Positions 41,743-52,227 of a stretch of 56,156 nt of DNA are shown one piece after another; position 1 is the stretch's first letter, and every line of letters starts with the position of its first letter. The stretch covers positions 1 through 56,156 of the forward strand of contig VBAQ01000067.1 of assembly GCA_005883765.1 (NCBI GenBank), given 5' to 3'. Both the position numbers and the translations under genes were made by a program. Under the pieces are notes generated by a model that had not been told where the DNA came from, did not search any database, and saw only the letters and a list, made by a program, of their open reading frames with translations. The DNA is from Bacteroidota bacterium (GTDB taxonomy: Bacteria; Bacteroidota; Bacteroidia; Chitinophagales; Chitinophagaceae).

Positions 41743-44046
41743 TCATTTCGAAATAAAAACAATTTTCGTTGCAATTTTTTCTGTTTTGTCGTCGTTACTT
41801 ACGAGCACAAGATAAACACCCGTTGAAATTTTTTTCCCCTTATAATCTTTTCCATCCCAAACAGCCTGGCCACCCAGCGCCCGTGTTTGGTAGACCAGTC
41901 TTCCATCCAATTCGGTAATCTTGACGATCGAATTTTCGCCAAGGCCACGGATGCCGATGGTACCCCCAAAATTTGGTGGCACAGGATTGGGAAAGACAAT
42001 AACGTTTGAATTACCTTCCCCTCCCTCTGTGGCACTCCCCCGAAATGAACAAATGCCTTTTGCCGTAGCAAAATAAACCTCCCCGGTTTTCTTATTGACA
42101 GCAATTTTTCTTACCTCATTACTCAACAAAGGACTGTTGTCTTCTGTAAACCGCTCAATTACCTTTTCACCGTCGGCACTGATGAGCCAAACACCATTCC
42201 TCGTGGCTACCCATTTTCTGTCAGCTCCATCTACCGCAATGCTTGAAACATTTTCGCCTTTGAACAAATAGCCTCCAAAATTTCCTTGCTGAACAATGGG
42301 TAATATCGCCTCACATCCCGTGTTGAAAACATCTTGTGCGCATTGAATGACGCCAATGCCATCATCAGTGCCAACCCAAATAAACCCGCTTTTATCTTTC
42401 GCAATGCATAGCACATTATTGGAGGGCAGGTTACCATTGCCCGCACCACTGCGATATATTTTCCAATGATCGTCATTGATATCATCAATTGAATTTCCAT
42501 GATCGTAACAGATCAAACCATTTCCCAATGGCGAAATTATCCAAAGCTGGTTAGCATCATCGGTCACGATCTGCGCAAGAGCATTTTCAACTAAAGTAAA
42601 TGGAAGCGAGAAACTTTTCCAGGTATTGTCAGCTTTTCGAACAAGGAGTGGCTGCAAAGAGCCAAAATTCGATATCCATAAATTACTTTCCCTGTCAAAC
42701 AACAAACCAGCAACTCTATAACTGGATGGATCGAGTGGATGCGGCATGAGAGGAGAATTTTGCTTGAAGATTTCAAAAGTTTCATCGGTCTTTATATGCA
42801 ACAGCCCGCCGCCGAATGATCCTGCCCAAACCGATTCATCGCGGGTATCAACTGCCACTGTGATAAAGTCAAGCATGGAGTCAAGCACAGGATAATGAAA
42901 GCGGTTGAAATTTTTCCATTCGCCATTTTTATAACGGTAAATTCCGTTGCCGTTGTATTGATAGTTCCACGAATCATTTACTTCTCCGGCCGACGCATAA
43001 AAAACGTCATTGTATTCAAGCATCTCGCCGCTTGCAATACTCTCAGGTGAATTCGGGCTGTACACCTCATCAGCTGTTGAACCTGAAGAAAATTTCGAAA
43101 GTGCGTTGAATTGATCGGCGATCCAATAGCTGCCACTATACAAGACCGCTTTCCGGGGAAATGGTGTTACGCCATTTTGCTGAATAATTTTTGAAACCGA
43201 GCCATCGGCATTTAATATGACCACCTTACTTACCGGTCCAGCCAGGCGGTGGCAGACCGCAATTTTTCCACCCGATGAATTAATAGCCGTAATTTGATTA
43301 CCGTCCGCATAAAACAAATTCCAGCTGTTGCCATTTAGTGCAAATAGCGAATCATTTTTCAACACAATTACTTTATTACTGGCATCGATCACATCGGCGC
43401 AGGAACCGGCCGAAAGCCCGTTTGCCCCGCTCAACAATTGCCAATTCAGGTAGCTGGATGGATTAGCATTGTTTACAGGGATTCTTTTTAAACCTTCATC
43501 TGTAGCTGCATAAAAAAAATTCGCATCCGAGGTAAGGCCGTTCACTCTTACGTTATCGCCATTGTTCCCAATGATCCATGAATCCTTTATTTCATAACGA
43601 TTCCCATCAACCACGATCACACCAAGACCGGTTGAGAGATAATAATTATCCGCAAGTGAATAAATGTTGTAAATCGATTTGTCGCCAACGATGCTTTCTC
43701 GTTTTATGTCAGGAATATTGAAAATATCGTTGCGGTAAATAATGTCGATGTTGCTATTCGCATATGCAATAAAAAGTTTTCGATTGCCTTCATTATAACA
43801 AATTGCACTGATACCGGTCTCCGCAAGACCGGTCATCCTGCTCAATCGCTCAATAGAATGATCAGCAAGGTCAACTGTAAATAAACTGTAAGGCGTGGCG
43901 CAGTAAATCTTATTGTCACCGGCTGCAAGGTCGATCGCACTGTTGTAGGGAAGATATTCTTTCCACATACCAATTGCAGTCAAAGAACTTTGTGCCGACC
44001 CTTTCACAAACGGACAAAAAAATATGATCAACAAAAAACCTCTCAC
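41743..44046 (-). CDS. porZ: Type IX secretion system protein PorZ
   Basis: This 767-residue protein has a signal peptide (about 1-19, ending in GSAQ), two seven-bladed beta-propeller regions and a C-terminal sorting-type domain. The propellers show repeated two-component-regulator-like blades (GDNKIYCATPYSLFTVDL; KDKSGFIWVGTDDGIGVI; ADRKWVATRNGVWLI; KTGEVYFATAKGICSF). The C-terminal VIVFPNPVPPNFGGTIGIRGLGENSIVKITELDGR to STGVYLVLVSND is the CTD. In Porphyromonas, PorZ is a surface component that supplies A-LPS to cargo during type IX secretion. No other T9SS gene is in the window. Neighbouring recO is downstream on the same strand. Confidence 0.85.
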   Translation of the reverse strand: MRGFLLIIFFCPFVKGSAQSSLTAIGMWKEYLPYNSAIDLAAGDNKIYCATPYSLFTVDLADHSIERLSRMTGLAETGISAICYNEGNRKLFIAYANSNIDIIYRNDIFNIPDIKRESIVGDKSIYNIYSLADNYYLSTGLGVIVVDGNRYEIKDSWIIGNNGDNVRVNGLTSDANFFYAATDEGLKRIPVNNANPSSYLNWQLLSGANGLSAGSCADVIDASNKVIVLKNDSLFALNGNSWNLFYADGNQITAINSSGGKIAVCHRLAGPVSKVVILNADGSVSKIIQQNGVTPFPRKAVLYSGSYWIADQFNALSKFSSGSTADEVYSPNSPESIASGEMLEYNDVFYASAGEVNDSWNYQYNGNGIYRYKNGEWKNFNRFHYPVLDSMLDFITVAVDTRDESVWAGSFGGGLLHIKTDETFEIFKQNSPLMPHPLDPSSYRVAGLLFDRESNLWISNFGSLQPLLVRKADNTWKSFSLPFTLVENALAQIVTDDANQLWIISPLGNGLICYDHGNSIDDINDDHWKIYRSGAGNGNLPSNNVLCIAKDKSGFIWVGTDDGIGVIQCAQDVFNTGCEAILPIVQQGNFGGYLFKGENVSSIAVDGADRKWVATRNGVWLISADGEKVIERFTEDNSPLLSNEVRKIAVNKKTGEVYFATAKGICSFRGSATEGGEGNSNVIVFPNPVPPNFGGTIGIRGLGENSIVKITELDGRLVYQTRALGGQAVWDGKDYKGKKISTGVYLVLVSNDDKTEKIATKIVFISK

Positions 44047-44201
44047 TTTCCAAAAATATCAATACTGATTTAATTAAAATTTAAAAGCTCGGAAGTTTAA
44101 CAACTGAGCTGTGGCTTTTTCGTTCTTCGGACTTTTGCTCTGAATATTATTCCTTTTCTTTGCGGTCTACGAGTTTTATAAGGTGAAATAAAGAAAAAAC
44201 C

Positions 44202-46571
44202 ATGTGGCAGTCAATCGGGCAGTTCATTCTCAGATTTCGACTACTTCTTCTATTGATCTTATTAGGTTTGACTTCTTTCATGGCCTATCAGGCAAGCAAA
44301 GTTGAATTAAGTTATGAATTTGCAAGAGCCATTCCAACCGATCATCCTAAATACAAAGCGTACCAGGAGTTCCGAAAGAAATTTGGTGAAGACGGCAATC
44401 TATTAGTCATCGGTATTCAAACGTACAACTTATTCCAGGAAAATATTTTCAATAGTTATATTTCATTGCAAAAGGATTTAAAAAAGACCAATGGCGTAGA
44501 AGACATTATCAGCATTCCATCCGCAGTGAATCTTGTTAAGGATTCAGTAACAGAAAAACTCAGAGCAGAAACAGTTTTTGCCGACTCTGCCTTAACGCAA
44601 AGCGAAATTGACAGCTCGAAAAATATTTTTTTTAATCTTCCATTTTATAACACTCTCCTTTACAATCCTGAGACCAATGCCTGGTTGATGGGAGTGCGCA
44701 TCAATAAAAATATAATGAACTCAAAAAAAAGAGTTGGTGCGGTCCAATCAATCGTAAAACTGGCCAATGACTTTGGAGAAAGAAATAACCTTGAAATTCA
44801 TTTGAGCGGCTTGCCGTTGATACGAACTGAAATGGCAACGAGAATTGCAAACGAGATGCAATGGTTTCTGCTAGCGTCGGTAATCCTCTCCGCCCTGATC
44901 CTGTTGTTGTTTTTTCGCTCGGTTGGTACCATGCTGTTATCGCTTGGCGTGGTAATAACAGGTGTGGTGTGGAGTCTTGGCACAATACATTTGCTAGGTT
45001 ATAAAATCACGCTATTAACGGCCCTTATACCGCCTCTCGTTGTTGTAATCGGGATTCCGAACTGCATTTATTTTCTAAATAAATATCACACGGCATTCAA
45101 TGAAAGTGGTGACAAAAACAAATCATTGGTTGAAATGGTAGGCAGAATGGGGGTGGTAACACTATTTTGTAATCTGAGTGCAGCTATTGGTTTCGCTGTT
45201 TTTGCCCTTACCCGCAGTGGTGTTTTAAAAGAGTTCGGAGAAGTAGCGGGAACGAATATCATGTTATTATTTTTTATTTCGCTGATCTTGATCCCGGTGG
45301 TTCTGAGTTATATGGCAGCTCCGAAATCAAGGCACACTAAATACCTGCAAAATCCTGCTTTGAACCGATGGCTTGGCAGGCTTGAACATTGGTCATTAAA
45401 TCATCGCAAACTCATTTATACCATCACTTCCGTTCTTGTAGTAATGGCTGTGGCAGGCATTTTCAAATTAAAAACCGTCGGCTATATAGTGGACGACCTT
45501 CCGAAGTCAGATAAGATTTATACTGATCTGAAATTTTTTGAGAAGAATTTCAAGGGAGTAATGCCGCTTGAAATTATTGTTGATACCAAACGAAAATATG
45601 GCGTCTCAAAAATATTCAGCAACCTCGAAAAAATAGATACGCTGTCTCAATATATCGCGTCTATGAATGATATCGGAAGACCGCTGGCGATCACGGAAGG
45701 ATTAAAATTCGCGAAACAAGCGCTGTTTGATGGGGACAGTAGCAACTACACGATGCCGACGGCGGCAGACCTCCCAGCCCTTAAAGAATACCTGGATTTT
45801 AAGGCAGATACCACCGCTAACAAGAATTCATTTTCAAAGCTGGTGTCAAGCTTCATGGACAGCAATAAGCAGCAGGCCCGCATCAGTGTAAACATGGCGG
45901 ATGTGGGAAGTCAGCGACTACCACGAATTCTAGATAGTATTCAATCGAGGGCAGGTCAACTTTTTAAAGATACCTCAAAGTATAAGGTTACGCTTACCGG
46001 CACAAGCGTCACATTTTTAGAAGGAAGTAATTTCATTATCCATGGTCTGAAAGAAAGCATTATGTGGGCATTTTTATTAATTGCTTTGTGCATGCTTTAC
46101 TTGTTTCGTTCCTTCAGGATATTGATCTGTTCGCTCATTCCGAATATTATTCCCCTGCTCATAACGGCCGGGATCATGGGTTGGGTTAGCGTTCCGCTCA
46201 AACCGTCAACCGTATTAATATTTAGTGTGGCTCTTGGCATTGCCATTGATGTTACTATTCGCTTTCTTGTCAATTACAAACAGGAATTACCCTTGCATGG
46301 TAACGATCTACGCAGGACAGTAATTGAGACCATTCATAGCACTGGTATTAGTATTATTTATACCAGCCTTGTTCTTATTGCCGGGTTTATAATTTTTTGC
46401 TTTAGCGGTTTCGGAGGAACGAAAGCCTTGGGCTGGCTCACGTCTCTTACGCTTGTTACGGCCACACTGACCAATCTTGTCCTACTACCGGCGATCTTAC
46501 TTTCGACCTCCAGTAGAAAAAATTCATCTTTCAGTACTAAAAATTCAGCTTCTACCGTCAAGATTTCATAA
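44202..46571 (+). CDS. MMPL/RND superfamily exporter
   Basis: This 789-residue inner-membrane protein has the RND layout of two repeats. Each repeat is one helix, a large periplasmic domain and five more helices. Helix 1 is at about 11-29. The first cluster is at about 215-360 (MLLSLGVVITGVVWSLGTIHLLGYKITLLTALIPPLVVVIGIPNCIYFLNKYH). The second is at about 620-775 (LIPNIIPLLITAGIMGWVSVPLKPSTVLIFSVALGIAIDVTIRFLVNYKQEL), which carries the Asp of the proton relay. It most resembles the MMPL/HAE3-type lipid and hydrophobe exporters. The substrate is unknown. No periplasmic adaptor or outer-membrane factor is adjacent. Confidence 0.85.
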   Translation: MWQSIGQFILRFRLLLLLILLGLTSFMAYQASKVELSYEFARAIPTDHPKYKAYQEFRKKFGEDGNLLVIGIQTYNLFQENIFNSYISLQKDLKKTNGVEDIISIPSAVNLVKDSVTEKLRAETVFADSALTQSEIDSSKNIFFNLPFYNTLLYNPETNAWLMGVRINKNIMNSKKRVGAVQSIVKLANDFGERNNLEIHLSGLPLIRTEMATRIANEMQWFLLASVILSALILLLFFRSVGTMLLSLGVVITGVVWSLGTIHLLGYKITLLTALIPPLVVVIGIPNCIYFLNKYHTAFNESGDKNKSLVEMVGRMGVVTLFCNLSAAIGFAVFALTRSGVLKEFGEVAGTNIMLLFFISLILIPVVLSYMAAPKSRHTKYLQNPALNRWLGRLEHWSLNHRKLIYTITSVLVVMAVAGIFKLKTVGYIVDDLPKSDKIYTDLKFFEKNFKGVMPLEIIVDTKRKYGVSKIFSNLEKIDTLSQYIASMNDIGRPLAITEGLKFAKQALFDGDSSNYTMPTAADLPALKEYLDFKADTTANKNSFSKLVSSFMDSNKQQARISVNMADVGSQRLPRILDSIQSRAGQLFKDTSKYKVTLTGTSVTFLEGSNFIIHGLKESIMWAFLLIALCMLYLFRSFRILICSLIPNIIPLLITAGIMGWVSVPLKPSTVLIFSVALGIAIDVTIRFLVNYKQELPLHGNDLRRTVIETIHSTGISIIYTSLVLIAGFIIFCFSGFGGTKALGWLTSLTLVTATLTNLVLLPAILLSTSSRKNSSFSTKNSASTVKIS

Positions 46572-46762
46572 GTTTTCGCCTATTTTAGTGCAGCTTTATA
46601 TTATTGATTATTGTCAATAAAAAGATAAGCATTGCTCGGTGTTCTGAATTTTTTATTTACCTCTTAGGCAACCAAAGCTTTTTCTAAATGCAATTTTTTA
46701 TGTTTTGCGGTTCCCTCAAAAAGGAAGAAACTGCGATTTTTAATATTTAAACACTAACGCAC

Positions 46763-49700
46763 ATGAGAAAACTGTTACTGCTCTTTGCAGCTGTCGCCCT
46801 GTCTGTCTGCCAGCTGTGGGCGCAACGCACAATTACGGGAAAGGTCACCGATGACAAAGGAAGCCCGATGGCTAACGTATCAGTCGTCATTAAGGGAACG
46901 AAAACGGGAACTGTTAGCAAGATCGATGGTTCCTATTCTATTGTTGTTCCTGCCTCGGCAAAGACCCTGATATTTTCGTCGGTTGAAGGAGGATCCCAGG
47001 AGGTCAACATTGGTGAACAATCTACAATCGACGTTGCGATGAAAGCCCAGGAAAAGGCGTTGTCTGAAGTTGTGGTCACTGCCTTCGGAATCAAAAAAGA
47101 TAAGAAGTCGATAGGCTACGGTGTAACGCAGTTAAATACTGAGCAACTAACACAGTCTCATACTACGAACATTCAAAATGCTCTTGAAGGAAAAATACCC
47201 GGGGTGAGAATTAGTGGAGTTGGTGGTGATTTTTCTGGTTCAAGCATTATTATACGGGGCTTTAATACTTTTACCGGCAGCAATCAACCTTTATTTGTCA
47301 TCGATGGGGTACCAATTTCCAGTGGTGGCGGAGCGAACGCCTTGCAGATTGGTCCTGTCAACTCACCCAGAACAATTGACATTAACCAGGACGATATTGA
47401 AAGCATCAGCGTGTTAAAAGGCCCTTCTGCTTCGGCTTTGTATGGAGCAAGGGCAACAAATGGAGTTATTCTGATTACCACCAAGAAAGGAAGATTCAAT
47501 GAGAAAAATTCGATTTCTTTTTCTACAAACTATCAGATTGAACAAGTGAACCGATACCCGGATCTTCAAAATCAGTACGCACAAGGAAACACTGATTTTA
47601 CTTCCACCAGCGCCACGTATTTACAAGGTCTGTTCAATGGCACGCTGAACTCCTCGTGGGGCCCTGAGATAAAAGGACAAACTGTCAATCAATATAATCC
47701 ACTTACGAATGCCTTTGACAAGCCTTTGCCACTTCAGTCATATCCCAATAATGTAAAGGACATTTTCCAAAACGGTTATAACTGGCAGACCACCGTGGGT
47801 TTTAGCGGAGGCAATGACAAAAATGCTTTTCGATTTTCTTACGGCTATTTGAAGAACCAGGGCGTGCTGGCAAATAATTTATTGAACCGGCATAATTTTT
47901 CGATCAATGTCAGCTCAAAAGTCAATAGCAGACTCACTGTAAGTTTGAGCGGAACTTACACAAACAATTTTTCCAAGAGGACTCAGCAAGGTAACCAACT
48001 CAGTAATCCCCTGTTCCGTGCATGGTTCACGCCGCGGAGTTATGATCTCACTGGTCTTGCATGGGAAGACGCAATCGGGAACCAGCGCTACCCAATGGGA
48101 GAAGACAATCCTTACTGGACGATTAAGAATAACCGCTACAATGACGAAGTCAATCGTGTATTTGGAAACATAGGCTTTAATCTCAGGTTGACAAACTGGT
48201 TACAGGCAGATGCAAAATTGGGAACAGATGTATTTGCTTTCTTTAGCCATGGATACGACCAGGTAGGTGCACGCGGACAAGCCAATACAAATGCCGGAGG
48301 TGCCGGCGGTGTAACTGAAACGAGAAATAATTTCCGCAGCCTGAATTCAAATGTTTACTTAACGGCTTCAAAAAGACTGGGAAGCTTTAATACTTCGCTT
48401 ATAGCCGGTAACGAAATAGCTCAATCTTTCACCAGGAATTTGACAACAACAGGAAGAGGAATTATTATCAGGGACTTCGAGAACATTGCTAATACGACTA
48501 CTATTGCAACTCCGGCCGTTGGCTCAACCAAAACCAGGCTTGTGGGGCTATATGGAGATCTTACTGTCCTATATAAAAGTATTGCAACCTTAGAAGGCAC
48601 ACTAAGGAGTGATTGGTCATCTACCTTCAAACCAGACAACTGGCAATATTTGTTTCCTTCCTTAACTGGTTCAGTGAATCTGACCGAGTTATTACCTGTG
48701 ATAAAAAATAAGGTTATTGAAAATATTAAGCTGCGAGGCAGTATTGCCAAAGTGGGCAAAGCGGGAGATTTTCCTTATGCAACTGATTCCTATTATGGCA
48801 GTATTACACACGCCGATGGCTTTGGTCCGCAAATTCAATATCCCTTTAATGGCTTGCAGGCCTTCTCACTTAGCAACAGCGCGGGCAATGCAGCTTTGGG
48901 GCCGGAGTTTACTACCAATAATGAATTGGGTGCAGAGCTTAACCTTTTCAAGAATCGTTTATATATAGAAGCGACGGTGTATAAACAAAAATCGACCGAT
49001 CTAATTTTTCCCGTACCAGTATCAAATACTTCGGGAATCACTTCAGTTGTAAAAAATGCAGGCGATATGCATACAAACGGCCTAGAGTTGGGTATTACGG
49101 GCACGCCTGTAAAAAATAAATTCATTACCTGGGAGATCAACGCCAATTTTACCAAATTCAAAAGTGTAGTAGATAAGCTGGAGACGGGAGTAACAAACAT
49201 TTTCCTTGGAGGATTCGTAACACCGAATGTAAGATTAGTCGCAGGAGAAGAATATGGCCAGATCTATGGCAATGCGTATTTGAGAGATTCAAAAACAGGA
49301 AAGGTAATTGTTAACGACGCCACTACGACGACGAATCAACTGCTTTGGGGACTGCCCAGGATCACTAGCGATGTTCAGCGTATAGGTAATCCGAATCCAA
49401 AATGGTTATTAGGTGTCACGAATACAATTAATGTAAAAGGCTTTACTGTATCGTTCTTGCTTGAATACAAAAAAGGCGGCGACCTGTACAGCCGAAATGT
49501 GGCCGACATACAAAGAAATGGCGCAGGCAAAGAAACCGCCCAATTTCCAAGATTTGATGCAAACGGAATAGCAACAAAACCATATTTATTCGATGCAGCG
49601 TATACTAATGGAACAGCAAATACAACTTATGTGACTCCAGAGCAGTATTGGGGCAATAGTGGGAAATTCGCCGCTGCTGAAGGTTTCATTTTTGAGACAA

Positions 49701-49942
49701 CCTGGTTCAGAGTACGGGAAGCATCCGTTAGCTATCGCTTACCATCGTCATTGTTGTCAAAAACTCCATTCAGCAATGCTGAGCTTAGCCTCTTTGGGCG
49801 CAACTTATATCTGAAAGCTCCTAATTACCCGCATCTCGATCCTGAACAAAACGTCTTGGGTGTAAGCAGTGCACAAGGCTTGGAGTTTAATGCCTTACCA
49901 CAAACCCGTACAATGGGTGTTGGTCTAAAGTTTAATTTATAA
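46763..49942 (+). CDS. SusC/RagA family TonB-linked outer-membrane protein
   Basis: This 1059-residue receptor has a signal peptide (about 1-20, ending in LWAQ), a CarboxypepD_reg-like domain (about 22-92, TITGKVTDDKGSPMANVSVVIKGTKTGTVS) and the SusC signature EVVVTAFGIKKDKKSIGYGVT (about 101-121). The plug includes VRISGVGGDFSGSSIIIRGFNTF, FVIDGVPISSGGG and SISVLKGPSASALYGARATNGVILITTKKG. The barrel ends in MGVGLKFNL. It pairs with the SusD-like lipoprotein 21 bases downstream, so the two form a TonB-driven nutrient-uptake pair in one operon. No glycan-degrading enzyme or dedicated regulator lies nearby, so the substrate is open. A near-match to the -7 box (TATGTTTTG, 46699-46707) lies about 55 bases upstream. 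Confidence 0.93.
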   Translation: MRKLLLLFAAVALSVCQLWAQRTITGKVTDDKGSPMANVSVVIKGTKTGTVSKIDGSYSIVVPASAKTLIFSSVEGGSQEVNIGEQSTIDVAMKAQEKALSEVVVTAFGIKKDKKSIGYGVTQLNTEQLTQSHTTNIQNALEGKIPGVRISGVGGDFSGSSIIIRGFNTFTGSNQPLFVIDGVPISSGGGANALQIGPVNSPRTIDINQDDIESISVLKGPSASALYGARATNGVILITTKKGRFNEKNSISFSTNYQIEQVNRYPDLQNQYAQGNTDFTSTSATYLQGLFNGTLNSSWGPEIKGQTVNQYNPLTNAFDKPLPLQSYPNNVKDIFQNGYNWQTTVGFSGGNDKNAFRFSYGYLKNQGVLANNLLNRHNFSINVSSKVNSRLTVSLSGTYTNNFSKRTQQGNQLSNPLFRAWFTPRSYDLTGLAWEDAIGNQRYPMGEDNPYWTIKNNRYNDEVNRVFGNIGFNLRLTNWLQADAKLGTDVFAFFSHGYDQVGARGQANTNAGGAGGVTETRNNFRSLNSNVYLTASKRLGSFNTSLIAGNEIAQSFTRNLTTTGRGIIIRDFENIANTTTIATPAVGSTKTRLVGLYGDLTVLYKSIATLEGTLRSDWSSTFKPDNWQYLFPSLTGSVNLTELLPVIKNKVIENIKLRGSIAKVGKAGDFPYATDSYYGSITHADGFGPQIQYPFNGLQAFSLSNSAGNAALGPEFTTNNELGAELNLFKNRLYIEATVYKQKSTDLIFPVPVSNTSGITSVVKNAGDMHTNGLELGITGTPVKNKFITWEINANFTKFKSVVDKLETGVTNIFLGGFVTPNVRLVAGEEYGQIYGNAYLRDSKTGKVIVNDATTTTNQLLWGLPRITSDVQRIGNPNPKWLLGVTNTINVKGFTVSFLLEYKKGGDLYSRNVADIQRNGAGKETAQFPRFDANGIATKPYLFDAAYTNGTANTTYVTPEQYWGNSGKFAAAEGFIFETTWFRVREASVSYRLPSSLLSKTPFSNAELSLFGRNLYLKAPNYPHLDPEQNVLGVSSAQGLEFNALPQTRTMGVGLKFNL

Positions 49943-49963
49943 AAACACAAAAAAGAAATAAAT

Positions 49964-51466
49964 ATGAAATTCAGATATTTCAAAAATTTTGTCATAGCGA
50001 TCGCGGGAGTTGTACTAATCAGCTCGTGTAAAAAATTCCTGGACATAAATAGGGACCCCGATCGCATTCCGGCTGCAAACCCGCCCATGGCGCAATTGCT
50101 GACCTCTGCACAAATGAACCTTGCATTCGAGGGATGCAGTGATCTTTTCACTCAACAAATGTCGGGTCAAGCCTCACAACCGAACCAGACTTATGAGTAC
50201 GATCGATACAATATTACCGGAAGTGATGAGAACAATGTTTGGTCGAGCATTTTCGCCACTACTCTTAGTGACCTGGAGTTAATTATTAAGAATGCCAGTG
50301 CTGGCGGAAGCCCTCATTACGCCGGAGTAGCAAAAATTTTAAAAGCTTATGAATATTCTCTTGTAGTGGATACCTGGGGCGATGTGCCCTATACAGAGGC
50401 TCAGCAATTGGACGGAAACACTTCGCCTCATTATGATGACGACGCTACCATTTATCCGAAGCTGATCCAACTTTTGACGGATGCCGTTGCTGATCTCGGT
50501 CAAACAACCAGTACACTTTCTCCGGGTACAAATTCGCTGATGTATACGAATGCTAATTTTACCACAGCGAAGGCACAATGGATCAAACTGGCTAATACGC
50601 TGAAACTTCGTTTGCTTTTGCATTACAGCAAAAAAGACCCTGCCTTCGCAATAGCTCAAATGGGGACATTGCTTGGCAGCAGTGCGACGTTTATGGCATC
50701 TAATGCGGATAATTTCCAGATGATATTTAATGATGCTGCTAACCAACGAAACCCCATTACTCAATTTGAAGTTAGCCGTCCAAATTATCTTTTTGCAAAT
50801 GCAACAATGGTAACCTTGATGAACGCAAAAAGTGATCCGCGAAGACCATTTTATTTTACACCCTTTCCTTTCACCTCCTCTCCCGCGACATACAAAGGTG
50901 TTACTCCCGGAGATCCTGCAACCATCAACTACAGCCGCATTCACACTTATTTACGTGGTACGGCAACAGGCAGCCCGGTTCAGCAGTCGGGAGGTGGGAT
51001 TCTCGCTAACGCCTACACTTACAGCGGCACGGCACCCCTTCGTATGGTAACTTATCCTGAATATTGTTTCATTCGTGCGGAGGCCGGACTAATGGGAGTG
51101 GCCAATAACGACCCTCAAACTTGGTTTACAAATGGTGTTACTGCAGCCATGCAGCAGGCTGGCGTAGCTGCGTCTGACATTACAGCCTATCTCGCAGCCA
51201 ACGGTACACTGACAGGAACGAATGCTCAAAAGCTGCAACAAATCATTGAAGAAAAATATGTCGCGTTGTTTGGAGTAAGCGTAGAGCCGTGGAACAATTG
51301 GAGGAGAACCGGGTATCCAGCATTGACCCCTCCAGCTAACCGGATTGCACAGGTATCAAATGTACCGCGCTCGTTATTTTATGCTCAATCGGAAATTGAC
51401 TTGAATCCAAATTGTCCCGGCCAAAAACCTGCTGACTTGCAAGCGAAGGTCTTCTGGGATAACTAA
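49964..51466 (+). CDS. SusD/RagB family nutrient-binding outer-membrane lipoprotein
   Basis: This 500-residue lipoprotein has a signal sequence ending at C22 (LISSCKK). The N-terminal KFLDINRDPDRIPAANPPMAQLLTSAQMNL fits the SusD-like_2 subfamily rather than classical SusD. The helical TPR-like core follows (AKAQWIKLANTLKLRLLLHYSKKDP; YPEYCFIRAEAGLMG), with the late EEKYVALFGVSVEPWNNWRRTGYPAL segment typical of the family. It forms the surface lid of the SusC channel encoded 21 bases upstream. A strong terminator follows at 51507. Confidence 0.93.
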   Translation: MKFRYFKNFVIAIAGVVLISSCKKFLDINRDPDRIPAANPPMAQLLTSAQMNLAFEGCSDLFTQQMSGQASQPNQTYEYDRYNITGSDENNVWSSIFATTLSDLELIIKNASAGGSPHYAGVAKILKAYEYSLVVDTWGDVPYTEAQQLDGNTSPHYDDDATIYPKLIQLLTDAVADLGQTTSTLSPGTNSLMYTNANFTTAKAQWIKLANTLKLRLLLHYSKKDPAFAIAQMGTLLGSSATFMASNADNFQMIFNDAANQRNPITQFEVSRPNYLFANATMVTLMNAKSDPRRPFYFTPFPFTSSPATYKGVTPGDPATINYSRIHTYLRGTATGSPVQQSGGGILANAYTYSGTAPLRMVTYPEYCFIRAEAGLMGVANNDPQTWFTNGVTAAMQQAGVAASDITAYLAANGTLTGTNAQKLQQIIEEKYVALFGVSVEPWNNWRRTGYPALTPPANRIAQVSNVPRSLFYAQSEIDLNPNCPGQKPADLQAKVFWDN

Positions 51467-51506
51467 GGAACAAAATGGCAAAACTGTCTGCGTATTTTAT
51501 AAAAAC

Positions 51507-51541
51507 AAGAGGCTGCCAATGACAGCCTCTTTTAGTTTTTT
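51507..51541 (+). terminator. Intrinsic terminator of the SusC/SusD operon
   Basis: AAGAGGCTG (51507-51515) pairs perfectly with CAGCCTCTT (51523-51531) around a seven-base loop, followed by TTAGTTTTTT. It lies 41 bases after the SusD stop codon. Confidence 0.88.
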
Positions 51542-51562
51542 AGCTTCTGACTAAATTCTTTT

Positions 51563-52000
51563 TTATTTTATTTTTCTGAGCACTGAGATGTCTCCGCCGG
51601 AGGTAGCTCTTACCTCTAATTTTTTCTTCGGCAATTCTACTATCATTTGATAGAATGTTTCTGAGCCCGCACTGAACTCAATGATGTCATACACGGGCGC
51701 AGTTCCAAATCGTGTATCGATTTGTTTGATCACGGCCAGCGGCAATTGATTGAACAATACATTTCTTGCTGTGCCAAGGAGCTCACCGTCATAGGTAAAA
51801 TATGCTTCGGTACGTAATCCGTTAAAATTGAAACCGGCTGTAATGACATTCTTTCCCTGTTGCCATTTCACATCAGTAGCGCCTTTAAATTCATTTTGAA
51901 AAGTGCTAAGTGCCGGATTGACTTTTTCTTTCCCACCAGCAAATGCAGTTGTAGAAATCAGTGTGAGTGCTGCGCCGAACGCAATGATAAACTTTTTCAT
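51563..52000 (-). CDS. Secreted PepSY-like domain protein (distant paralogue)
   Basis: This 145-residue protein has a signal peptide (MKKFIIAFGAALTLISTTAFAGG). The mature domain (ALSTFQNEFKGATDVKWQQGKNVITAGFNFNGLRTEAYFTYDGELLGTARNVLFNQLPL) matches the PepSY-like, beta-lactamase-inhibitor-like group of small exported Bacteroidota proteins. The order is: helix with FxxEFxGATDxxW, beta hairpin, then YDGELLG-x-R and a QLPL helix. It is a divergent relative of the two genes to its right. All three carry the same ECF-type promoter. The function of the family is not established. Confidence 0.8.
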   Translation of the reverse strand: MKKFIIAFGAALTLISTTAFAGGKEKVNPALSTFQNEFKGATDVKWQQGKNVITAGFNFNGLRTEAYFTYDGELLGTARNVLFNQLPLAVIKQIDTRFGTAPVYDIIEFSAGSETFYQMIVELPKKKLEVRATSGGDISVLRKIK

Positions 52001-52039
52001 GGTTTAAGGTTTTAATGATTAATAATTTTTGATTCAAAA

Positions 52040-52070
52040 GTTTGACGACCCAAAACTATCTTAGGTTACA
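52040..52070 (-). promoter_or_regulatory. ECF-sigma-type promoter element 1 of 3
   Basis: On the minus strand TGTAACCT (52070-52063), 15 bases, then CGTCAAAC (52047-52040). It is placed 44 bases (CGTC to ATG) upstream of the gene starting at 52000. It is identical in both boxes and in spacing to the elements at 52715-52745 and 53357-53387, while the spacer differs. Confidence 0.75.
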
Positions 52071-52227
52071 GCACTCAACAAGTAAATTGGGATTGATGGA
52101 GAATGTTGTTAACACAATTAACGAATGAATAGACCGAAAGAAAATCCGGAGTTTCAAAAGAAATTTATGCACGCTTTACAAGAATTCAGTTCTGAACAGA
52201 GCGGGGTCACACACTAGAATTAACTCT

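Noticed and set aside
50339-50944. 201-codon minus-strand frame opposite the SusD-like gene
   Set aside because: Antisense shadow of a clear SusD-family gene; cysteine- and arginine-rich composition of the kind seen in spurious frames.
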